Origin: Symbiodinium natans
Taxonomy: Eukaryota; Sar; Dinophyceae; Suessiales; Symbiodiniaceae
Length of the DNA stretch: 64,000 nt
Direction of reading: 5' to 3'
Assembly: GCA_905221605.1 (NCBI GenBank)
Contig: CAJNDS010002404.1
Span: 362,925-426,924 of the forward strand
Position 1 is the stretch's first letter; each line of letters begins with the position of its first letter. The position numbers were made by a program, and so were the translations under genes. This document shows positions 33,501 to 39,300 of this stretch, in pieces. Below the pieces are notes generated by a model that was not told where the DNA came from, did no database searches, and saw only the letters and a program-made list of their open reading frames with translations.

Positions 33501-34429
33501 AGGTGGTACTTGTCTACCGACGTCGAAGGGGAGACGCGGCTAACCCGGGCCGACACGGTGTTTGGCTAGGCCCTGGCGAAGTCATAGCTGTTGAAAGTAC
33601 CAATGACCGCTTAGTCCCACGAGTAGTGTATGTGACGGTTCATGGTAGACTCTTTCTGTGTAGTCCTGAACAGTTGCGGCCGGTTAGCACCAAAGCGGAA
33701 TGGGTCATGCAGAAGCTTCGTGAAGAAGGTCTAGCTCAGCAACGCGGTTTTAGTGAGATGCGTAAGGCTCGTGGTATCGATGTCCGCAATGAACGGCCTA
33801 GCTCTGCGGAACTTGAACAAGAACATGAGCAACCAGCATCCGCCGTGGTAATAGAAGACCTGAAGAGTGAAGCAGAATACGACCCTTATCCTCAAGCTCC
33901 TCCTTCACTTCCCAGTACTCCCGTTCCTGGTACCCCTATACCGGCTACCCCTCGTTTAGGCTCCACTGTAAGCTCAGCCGAGCCACCGCCAATGCCGTCA
34001 CAACCGAGCGGTTCTGCAATTCCTCCTGCACCTTTGGTGCCAGAGGATAACCCTACGCCGCCTGGCGGTGAGGTCCCGGCTCCAGCAGCAGGGACAGGCG
34101 ATGAGGTAGCGGGGGATAGAGGTACTAAACGCACACCTGAATATCATAACGCTGTGGAGGAGATGTCTCGCGTTCGGTCTGTGTTCGGTCCTTCAGCTTC
34201 GGACGCGCTGCTTCCGCGCGAAACCGAAGTGCCTCAAACAGTGCGCACCGGTCTAGAGTCACAACCCAGGCACCGTAGTCGATCACCTCCACCTCGCGCG
34301 GGTAGTTTCCTTGCGTTTTCCGATTTTCAGGGTTTGCCTTCGGACCATTCTTTGGAAGCTTGGTTTTCTGAGTCTCAAGAACATGACTATGAGGGTACGT
34401 CCATCGGCTTGTCCTTCGATGTTGCTTGA
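27548..34429 (+). CDS. Copia polyprotein part 1: gag, protease, MTase-like domain, integrase
   Basis: The frame is open from inside the LTR; the first ATG after the LTR (27548, METNDDKKIPTFDGR) gives 2293 aa. Residues about 10-140 resemble the gag of copia elements. An Asp/Glu tract (about 260-310) and a basic Arg/Lys/Ser/Gly tract (about 338-421) follow; no CCHC knuckle is seen. The protease motif VDTGCTS has Asp at 502. Residues about 1240-1470 form an extra domain (LIEVYTG at 1266, SFPCRGW around 1325). The integrase zinc motif has HVGLGH at 1702 and CEIC at 1735. The catalytic triad is D1765, D1827, E1863, with exact D-x35-E spacing. A Pro/Thr-rich linker ends at TGA (34427-34429). The 0-frame stays open across a nested ORF at 30177-31085. 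Confidence 0.93.
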   Translation: METNDDKKIPTFDGRLESYREYRRRALLYYYGLEGSKQSIAAPRLISALTGSAFECFRERDPGEFRNTDGVKTMLEILDLRFQYTAEQELSEWLETLFYKLRRQQGEETTAFTTRFETTLAKAEELMTEELKLERRRQQDMARAEYRRQSLDYMVALQQHQAAAAATAEGETPPPAPIPPTPPRDPAPVVPFRVPEVMKGFLYLRHVGITLQTRASLLRSAGGSLRYEKVSELLRRTELDALVASRGSKAAGHGYFADFDDEENAGDQEDEYDDDFEDEDEFGGYVEDEEEEFEEEDGPVEDGDEEYDSAMIGYLEGRKKLLSLRKARGFKDPPEASSGKGASSAKAGKGKDVRHRPAREGRSGRGDFQWRPGQSSSSSSARPSSFSRGRPSSQGRKSKGQGRKPKGAGKRTGGRRGDPNGAQYLGWAEQSILSPNPSPSGAPPSSFCPEFSFMVFPRSLQRISESEVERCLLWDRQLGLEAEAPDVEQACLAVPPGHAIVDTGCTSTLVGSESERRWNEELQRQSGGSLKAERGPSDVKFEGINGEARATYQVKYPVRIGGRDGFINAAVIPGKAPFLLSIQALRQMRAKLDCEKDVLDIPGIGCIKLAVNAVGHYLLPMFDFHKTPSPPPGLEHSLSAAAEADLGGPEDEQQLVAESRPGLLQTNNVVHPPEPPETLRYQPKCTELSKRTDKLAKSVMLRLARDTKGPWVKLPQELAAVHLILGRHGFVCPDVPWQIRAAQIGYRSKVVRRPPATLLREACVSVVALGDRSFRVLKDWTECAKCAGEPLATEASDARLFLFVFAVKPQDSVLSGEPVHACLEQGFAASSSELGNQALVAGHVNEERRDASLTLPVLQSSENSELEYLSCEESSSDERVPVCAPGVNRPARLRSCGHSLGGDILQRPRSDVALCDMPWKVQGVSGPVGEARAVNRASDIHSPQGLRMHHGSRTDGYLATCSLCHRRSYPSGRRRGVPPEEQACAVSVRCPEDYNAEARGSSEDPAPNSDGSSGVEYFEIHGQCGSDSEDQGNSDNRPSASDAGRGEAKGGATDDIYAVYGSFGASSSFHAGYQDGFGCCEDDDPPGVRSAAADHKHRRANGEELHRAGHRAGGSGCRAPCESSMVEAPSQSSGADANDSAAGHRTGSELRRDQQHGILPRTVPRPRLLGWLGASAAALACVAELCVPPKPLSPESREEGSHLGTAWPRLSPEVGVEVPVNSDLNLPQAWQAWGPLDMNKRATRAQLKLWLGAQAWKIDRGSHVGLIEVYTGLGRLSDAHEQLCDGSEAIRLGYMYGQELRSPEGQWFTLSLIDLCQPRDVFVSFPCRGWCRWSSFNERRDPGVKLKVLRERVEGRKDLSLLFQIFELQSQGQRHTHAMNPQSSLAWSDKRFGRLKVPHGFVTFDQCALGLLHPRSGRPVRKSTTLFTTSYDLAEHMSRFKCCCEVTHDRAEEGFQRRAATSWCEDFSQGLAEALIRGMRPDLVVSEAFPASPYFDEHIKSNPVEQCYVGTDAVIHRAYPVEAAVESESSIRASAAPPAPPTDAANPETSPKTVFKVTDPNMAKQLTHLQFPGRYRKLDLPVPVQTQLQAWSGLEVQTMVTARGLKCFVNVPVGTVATRRTTLVRSGGEWYYVEFNRELGTGRQKMRLPLNASLVVTFFGDVPASPSQPMPAEAQPRERPLPGAPHTFADARNVHAYLNRLHVGLGHPGQAEFIQHLRDAGAAPWLLQQASRFHCEICSAQRPPPPRGVVGGPKPRSFNSILSIDTLDLTLTRDGIQHRVFLLTAIDTATSFARVFYLPSGDAAAAVQALKRGWLESYGAPEYIYADPDTIFRSETFASFLTRHAIVERLSAAQAPHQHGQIERLHRTLRQQSQRVFESEPSCSAYEAAVEVVQARNELMRVEGVSPAVLVFGKLPRAPPTFAEGDEDFRLLAERLQGTDPLYETMMLRRVAARTAWVQSEVRDRTSRVMSTRSRPYEGPYYAGQVVLVYRRRRGDAANPGRHGVWLGPGEVIAVESTNDRLVPRVVYVTVHGRLFLCSPEQLRPVSTKAEWVMQKLREEGLAQQRGFSEMRKARGIDVRNERPSSAELEQEHEQPASAVVIEDLKSEAEYDPYPQAPPSLPSTPVPGTPIPATPRLGSTVSSAEPPPMPSQPSGSAIPPAPLVPEDNPTPPGGEVPAPAAGTGDEVAGDRGTKRTPEYHNAVEEMSRVRSVFGPSASDALLPRETEVPQTVRTGLESQPRHRSRSPPPRAGSFLAFSDFQGLPSDHSLEAWFSESQEHDYEGTSIGLSFDVA
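30177..31085 (+). CDS. Nested 302-aa ORF in a different frame, zinc-cluster-like
   Basis: Lies wholly within the copia polyprotein but shifted by one base. The N-terminal part has WHCATCRGKCKVCRG, i.e. Cys at 38, 41, 45 and 48, then H66, C70 and C72: a plausible treble-clef or zinc ribbon. Then come a Pro/Ala/Met/Lys-rich middle and an amphipathic Glu/Ala/Leu-rich helix (about 225-255). Codon use here (frequent GCN, GAG, GTG, AAG; few rare residues) looks more like real coding sequence than the overlapping polyprotein frame, which is Arg/Ser/Gly/His-rich in this interval. Expression would need internal initiation or frameshifting. The opposite strand is also open for 254 codons, so part of the openness may be compositional. 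Confidence 0.5.
   Translation: MSECQCVLQESTAPPGYAHVGIHLVETFSNGHGQTWHCATCRGKCKVCRGRLAKLVRSTGQVTYTHRKDCECTMVPGPMATSPHAPFVTGDLIRVADAEAYLPKSKHVPYPFDVRKITMQKQEVHPKTLPPTAMAAPEWSTSRSMDNVEATPKIKATVTIDQVQAMRAEAKPKAAPPMTSMPSTGPLAPAPASTPDIKTVLDAVKTMIHQEYGVQPQTTSTDVPMEKNFIEQAIELEGQAAELLAKAAWLRRQASQAAPMPMTAPQATGQDRSSVETSSMASYQGLSRDPDFSDGWEQVLLR
31250..31980 (+). other. Methyltransferase-like extra domain in the copia polyprotein
   Basis: The segment carries motifs in the order of cytosine-C5 methyltransferases: LIEVYTGLGRLSDAHEQ (31343, like the SAM-binding FxGxG motif), DVFVSFPCRGWCRWSSFN (31505, like the DxxxxGxPCQxxS catalytic-Cys motif) and HAMNPQSSLAW (31676, at the place of the ENV motif). FPC keeps Pro-Cys; ENV is replaced by MNP. 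I recall from the literature that cytosine methyltransferases have been captured by retrotransposons, including in Symbiodinium; this copy is shorter and divergent. A catalytically dead or re-purposed Rossmann domain is equally possible. Confidence 0.45.
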
Positions 34430-36253
34430 GACGAGATACAAGACGAAATGTCAGTTTGCTATCTTGTGCGAGAGATGGCCTTAAATGCGTCTATGGCTAG
34501 GAAGCGGGCGGTGGAAGTTTCTGAGCGCCACCTCACACCAGAGGAGAAGGAAATGTTTCGGGCAGCCAAGGCTGCTGAGTGGTCACAGTGGATTAGTAAT
34601 GACGTTGTAGAGCTTGTAAGTAGGTATGGCGTTGACCCTAGGCGTGTGATTGCTTCCCGTTGGGTTCTTACTTGGAAGACGGTTCCCGGTGAAGTGTATC
34701 AGGGCCCTGGGGGGGCTAAAGCTAAGGCCAGGTTGGTGATTAGAGGTTTTAGAGATCCAGATCTGGGTCAGTTTAGCACTGCTAGTCCCACATTGTCCAG
34801 GCAAGGTCGACACGCCATCTTTACTCTAGCAAGTCATTTCCAATACCGAGTGTTCACGCTGGACGCTAAAACAGCTTTCCTCGCAGGAGATAAGACCTCA
34901 CGCACCAAACCCATATACACAGAGTTACCCAGGGACCTTGTTGAAGAGCTAGGAGGGGACGCCGATGTTATAGCAAGGATAAAGAAAGTGCCATATGGTT
35001 TGAGCGAAGCCCCGTTGGCATGGTATAGGCGTTTAACCTCAGAGCTTGAAACGTGTGGGTTCGAACAGGTGCCGGCTGACAGATGTGTTTATGTGTTTCG
35101 TCGCGAAGACAGGGTTCTAGGAATAGTAGGTGCTCACGTAGATGATCTTTTAGTTGCGGGTTGTTCGGCTAGTGTTGATCCCAGATTCGAAGAGGCGATG
35201 GCTAAGCTCGTGGCGCGACTTCCCTTCGGGGAACGAAAGTACGCTGACATGGCGCCTGTCCTGTATACTGGGTTGAATGTAAAACAACACCCGCAGACTC
35301 GTGAAATTGCAATAGACCAAGCCCATTACGTCGCTAAACTCAAGGAGGTTCCCACTCGTAGGCTGGCAGAGGGTCCGTTGAACAAGGAAGGCCAAACACA
35401 GTATTGGTCTCAGCTCGGAGCTTTGCTTTGGGTTGCTGTCAACACGAGACCGGATGTCGCGTATGATGTCTCTCATTTTGCCTCTTATGGTTCCCGTCCC
35501 GAGCAACAGCATCTAGTCTCGTTGAACAAGATCGTCAGAACGCTACAAGCACGCGACTACAGCATCACATTCGCAAAGGTAGCTGAAAGTTGGTATGATC
35601 TGACGCTGGTGGTATTTTCCGATGCCGGCCACACCGCACGGCCTTCTGGTCACTCTCAATCCGGTACCATGATTTTCTGGGCCCCAAAGGAAGTTTTGAG
35701 TGGTAGAGAGGTTCGAGCAGTCTTAGCGGATTATTCGAGCTGCAAGATCGACCGGGCGGTGTGGTCAAGCTACGCGTCAGAACTACAAGCAGCAACGATT
35801 TCGACTGATGCTTCCATAAACCTAATGCTCCTGTATGAGCAAGTGTTTTTCGGCTTGAAAGCGAAGCAGGTAAAGAATAAGCTAACTGGTAGCCAGGTTG
35901 TTCGGGCTCTAGTAACGGATAATCGAGGCTTATACGACTCGATTCAAACCGAGAAACCCTCCACCAGGCAGGGCGTTAAAATGCAATCACTTGTATACCA
36001 AATCCTTTTTGACCTTGTCGTAGATTACGGGTTCCAGACATTCTGGGTGAACGGTTCTCATATGTTGGCAGATGGTCTCACAAAATTAAGTACTTCTGGT
36101 GCACAAGTTGATGCAGTGCGGAAGGTCCTTGAAGATACCCTCATCCGCATTACCTACTGCACGGTGTCCGGACGAAAGGAACAACATGAAGTAAGACAAC
36201 TACAAACAGTTGAGCCGGCTAATCGAGAGCTGGAGTCGTCAATAGACGTTTGA
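34430..36253 (+). CDS. Copia polyprotein part 2: reverse transcriptase and RNase H
   Basis: In the same frame as part 1 and directly after its TGA; the first ATG is at 34448 (601 aa). RVT_2-type polymerase: first catalytic Asp in FTLDAKTAF (D139) and the paired HVDDLL (D232, D233). The RNase H acidic set is complete: SDAGHTARPS (D392), YASELQAA (E445), VTDNRG (D491) and LADGLTK (D542). The element thus looks enzymatically intact except for the stop codon separating it from gag-integrase. If the stop is not read through, RT would need its own initiation at 34448. Ends TGA at 36251-36253, 148 bp before the right LTR. Confidence 0.93.
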   Translation, partial: DEIQDEMSVCYLVREMALNASMARKRAVEVSERHLTPEEKEMFRAAKAAEWSQWISNDVVELVSRYGVDPRRVIASRWVLTWKTVPGEVYQGPGGAKAKARLVIRGFRDPDLGQFSTASPTLSRQGRHAIFTLASHFQYRVFTLDAKTAFLAGDKTSRTKPIYTELPRDLVEELGGDADVIARIKKVPYGLSEAPLAWYRRLTSELETCGFEQVPADRCVYVFRREDRVLGIVGAHVDDLLVAGCSASVDPRFEEAMAKLVARLPFGERKYADMAPVLYTGLNVKQHPQTREIAIDQAHYVAKLKEVPTRRLAEGPLNKEGQTQYWSQLGALLWVAVNTRPDVAYDVSHFASYGSRPEQQHLVSLNKIVRTLQARDYSITFAKVAESWYDLTLVVFSDAGHTARPSGHSQSGTMIFWAPKEVLSGREVRAVLADYSSCKIDRAVWSSYASELQAATISTDASINLMLLYEQVFFGLKAKQVKNKLTGSQVVRALVTDNRGLYDSIQTEKPSTRQGVKMQSLVYQILFDLVVDYGFQTFWVNGSHMLADGLTKLSTSGAQVDAVRKVLEDTLIRITYCTVSGRKEQHEVRQLQTVEPANRELESSIDV

Positions 36254-36401
36254 TGCTCTCAAGATGTTTTGATTTTGGCCCAGGGTTTGCAGTGCTCAGT
36301 AGTGAGTTGTTTTAAACAATCATCACTCAGACTGCGTTATGATAGGAGTATGCAGTCTACTGCTTTTGGACCCTTAGAAGGCATCCACCACACAGCGGGG
36401 G
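36254..36401 (+). other. 3' untranslated part of the retroelement with short purine tract
   Basis: No coding sequence. AGCGGGGG directly before the right LTR is the likely polypurine tract for plus-strand priming, short but in the right place. Confidence 0.6.
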
Positions 36402-36658
36402 TGTGAATTGAAGAACAGTTTATGCTGCTCATCATGTGTGCAGTGGATACCTCCGGGCACCCGCCACTACGGTGGCTCAAGCATGCACGAGGCCAGTCCG
36501 AGGCACGGAAAAGAGCTTAGGCTTTGCATTCTGCAGACATGCTTCATGTACCATTTGACTGGATGTTCAGTATACTCATTCTTGAGGAGATACTCCTAAA
36601 CAGTATCATGATCAGGCTATTGAGCTTGATAGAAGGAACGGCATTGCTGCTATCAACA
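36402..36658 (+). repeat. Right LTR (257 bp)
   Basis: Reads the same as the left LTR over its whole length, TG...CA ends, followed by the ACTAG target duplication (36659-36663). Confidence 0.95.
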
Positions 36659-36865
36659 ACTAGCGTACTGGCGAAGGGGTCGTTTTCGGGGGAACCTTTC
36701 GTTGTCGGACGGAGCATGGGGCAGTCTCACTACACATCACCCTCACACAGGGCAACATACTCCCCACTAAGGACTCACTAAGGCTTCCAAGGCTTCTCGG
36801 GGGAGTATGTCGCGCTGGGTAGAGTGTGAGTCCGAATTTCACCCGCCAACGGATCTGTGTGACCA

Positions 36866-36961
36866 GGGCGCGCCCGTGCGCGCGGGGGGTCCCCTGGGCC
36901 CCTCAAGCCCCGTAGAAGAAGAAGAAGAAGAAGAAGAAGAAGAAGAAGAAGAAGAAGAAGA
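36866..36961. repeat. Type-A hairpin module with GAA tail
   Basis: GGGCGCGCCCGTGCGCGCGG, then CCCCTCAAGCCCCGTAG and about 48 bp of GAA repeat. Closely matches the module at 18607. Confidence 0.75.
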
Positions 36962-36989
36962 GACCTCAATGGGGGGAGGTTAAGTGCGC

Positions 36990-37070
36990 AGAAGTAGAAG
37001 TAGAAGTAGAAGTAGAAGTAGAAGTAGAAGTAGAAGTAGAAGTAGAAGTAGAAGTAGAAGTAGAAGCAGA
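36990..37070. repeat. GAAGTA hexanucleotide repeat
   Basis: About 13 copies of GAAGTA; encodes Arg-Ser or Tyr-Phe frames only. Confidence 0.95.
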
Positions 37071-37644
37071 AGCGCAAGAATAATCAGAAGAATAATCAGA
37101 AGAATAAGAAGAAGAAAAAGAAGAAGAAAAAGAAGAAAAAGAGAGAGGGGGGCACTTAATTCCCCATCACCACTGGTTCCTTGCTCACGTGTCACCATGC
37201 CACCGCTCCACACTGCTGGGGAGCGCGGATCGTGCGGGGGGCTCCGGCCCCCAAGCCCCCAAGCCCCCAAGTGAAGTGAAGTGACGGGGAGGAAGAAGAA
37301 GAGAGAGAGAGAGAAGCGAGCAAAACAAGAATAAGCAGAAGAAGAAGAAGAGGAAGAAGATAAGAAGAATAAGAAGAAGAAGAATAAGAAGAAGAAGTGA
37401 GAAGAGAGAGGAGAGAGAGAGTGAGAGAGGCCGGACCGAGGAGGCTGCTCAGTTGGCAAGGGGAAGAGTCGTTAGCAAGACGATTGTGGACTTCCTGTAC
37501 AGAGTGCTTGACTCCCCCTTGCTACAACCACATGCCTAAGAAGGGGAACACAGGAGAGTGGTCAGTCATATCTAAGCTTGTCACCGCTGTTGTGTAGCCT
37601 GTTGTCTCCTTGGGCACATACATCTCACTCCGACTGGGACATCG

Positions 37645-37800
37645 AACGGGCGTGCATCGTGCGCGGAGGGCGCGTCAGCGTCCTTCATGCCCCGAAGAAG
37701 AAGAAGGCCGGACCGCGTGAGCTGGGCGCGCCTACGCGCGCGGGGGGGGTTTCGTCCCCTTCATGCCCCGTAGAAGAAGAATAAGAAGAGAGAGAGGCCC
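37645..37800. repeat. Two consecutive type-A hairpin modules
   Basis: First: GGGCGTGCATCGTGCGCGGA, CCTTCATGCCCCG, AAG repeat (37645-37706). Second: GGGCGCGCCTACGCGCGCGG, GTCCCCTTCATGCCCCGTAG, then AAG/ATAAG and GA repeats (37722-37796). The direct succession of two units shows that the hairpin plus microsatellite is the repeating unit. Confidence 0.75.
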
Positions 37801-37867
37801 TCATGCGCCCAAGAAAGAAAGAGAGTTCCTATGAACCATGGGGGGGCACTTCACAAGCTGGACTGTG

Positions 37868-37945
37868 GATTCTTGCGCGCCCTTCGGGGCAGCCTCCTCT
37901 CGCGGGGGGCTATGCGTGTGGGAGAGAGCGAGAGAGAGAGAACCT
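37868..37945. repeat. Type-B hairpin module
   Basis: TTGCGCGCCCTTCGGGGCAG, CCTCCTCTCGCGGGGGGC, TATGCGTGTGGG and GA repeat. Same order as at 17,370 and 18,146. Confidence 0.7.
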
Positions 37946-38039
37946 CTGACCGCGCGGACAGCGTGGGGGCCTTCTCTCAACTCCAACGGTCCCGTACACC
38001 CGGGGCGTTCGAAAACGCCCCGGGGCTTGCCCCATGCCC

Positions 38040-38655
38040 CCACGAAGAAAGAAAGAAATAAATAAAGTAAAAAGGAAAGAAAAGAAAAGAAGAGAAACAA
38101 ATTGGAGAAAAGTGAAAATATAAAAGATAAAAGATAAAAGATAAAAGATAAAAGAGAAAAGAGAAAAGAGAAAAGATAAAAGAGTAGAGAGTAAAGAGAA
38201 AAGAGAAAAGAAGAAAGAGAAAAGGAAGAACAAAAAGAAAAAACAAGAACAAGAAAAAGGAAAATAAAATAAAAGTAAATGAATAAAGACAGAAGAAAGA
38301 AAGAACAAAAAGATAAAAAAAAGAAAGGAAAATCAAGAAACAAAGGAAGAGAAATAAAGAAAAACAAAAAATGACGAGAAGGAAATAAAATAAATATAAA
38401 GAAGGAAGGAAAAAGAAAGGAATGAAATAAATAAACACAGAAATAAAGAACTAAAGAAAGAACGAAAGAACGAACGCGAGAAAGCGAGAGAGCGAGAGAG
38501 CGAGAGAGCGAGCGAGCGAGAGAGCGAGAGAGCGAGAGAGCGAGGGAGCGAGAGAGCGAGAGAGCGAGCGAGCGAGAGCGCGAGAGAGCGAGAGAGCGAG
38601 AGAGCGAGAGAGCGAGAGGGCGAGAGAGCGAGGGCGAGAGAGAGAGAGAGAGAGT
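38040..38655. repeat. About 600-nt purine-rich tract
   Basis: The plus strand is almost all A and G, with scattered T and C: first GAAA/GATAAA units, then GAGAGAGC units (38470-38640) and a terminal GA run. The strand asymmetry is extreme. No coding function. Confidence 0.9.
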
Positions 38656-39300
38656 GAGTGACTCTTACATCGTTTCACCCAGACCTGACTCATCCTCGTA
38701 CGCACCTGGTGCGTGGGGGACCTCCCCCTTGCTCTGCAGAAGAAGAGCCAAGGTCAACCAACACCAACAACAGCATCAGGACAACACCGCCACGAGGGCC
38801 CAACGGAAACACATTCTCACACACCAAACGAGCCACAGAAGCGCACCAGCTGATCCTCTGCGCACCGCAAGAGAGCCAACCGCCCGAAAGGGCCCACTAC
38901 ACCCGGCGCTCTCCCCGCATGCACAGTCCACCTAAACCAAGGTGCAGCAGAAACACACAGCAACCGGCGGCCCCCCCATGGACATTCTCCAGTCGGACCA
39001 CGAAGCAATGTCGGTGCTGCGGCGACGGCTACCGAGTGCAAGAAGCCGGGGGGAGGGAGCCGCGCCAACAATTATGGTGACGAGAGATAGCGGCCGCGAG
39101 GGCATGGATACAAAGGAAACAAGACAGCCCAGTCTGGGCAGAAAACCCCGCGCCGGTAAGCGATGAACCACCCACTTCTCGGATCATTTTCCCTGTCCCC
39201 ACAACTCCTCAGGTTGATCTCGGGAAAGTAAGAATGACGGGGCCAACAACGGTCTCGCACCTCGCGCCCTTCGGGCCTTCGGGGCGGCCGCCCTCGGAAG

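Larger units (their letters stand above)
27195..36658 (+). mobile_element. Full-length Ty1/copia-type LTR retrotransposon, 9464 bp
   Basis: Bounded by 257-bp LTRs that begin TG and end CA and look identical base for base, flanked by a 5-bp duplication. Order inside: gag-like, aspartic protease, a long linker with a methyltransferase-like domain, zinc-binding and DDE integrase, in-frame TGA, reverse transcriptase, RNase H. Integrase before RT defines the copia (Pseudoviridae) type. It is roughly twice the usual copia length because of the extra 2-kb segment between protease and integrase. Identical LTRs mean a recent insertion. Apart from the TGA, all catalytic residues I checked are present. 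Confidence 0.95.
36664..39300. repeat. Repeat block 2: hairpin modules and purine-rich tracts
   Basis: Sister of repeat block 1. It holds at least five type-A/B hairpin modules (36866, 37205, 37645, 37722, 37868, plus a CGTTCGAAAACGCCCCGGGG variant near 38005), GAA (36915-36960), GAAGTA (36990-37068) and mixed GAA/GATAAA/GAGAGAGC tracts to 38655. An inverted repeat CATACTCCCC...GGGGGAGTATG (36747-36812) lies at the left edge. 38700-39070 is C/A-rich on the plus strand and open in several frames, probably part of the same repeat. Long Leu/Phe- or Arg/Lys-rich frames are simple-sequence artefacts. Confidence 0.65.

Noticed and set aside
36980-38438. Leu/Phe-rich minus-strand frames of 150-190 codons resembling membrane proteins
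   Set aside because: They are the complement of purine-rich simple sequence. Hydrophobicity follows from the TTC/CTT/TTT composition, with no sign of a real protein.
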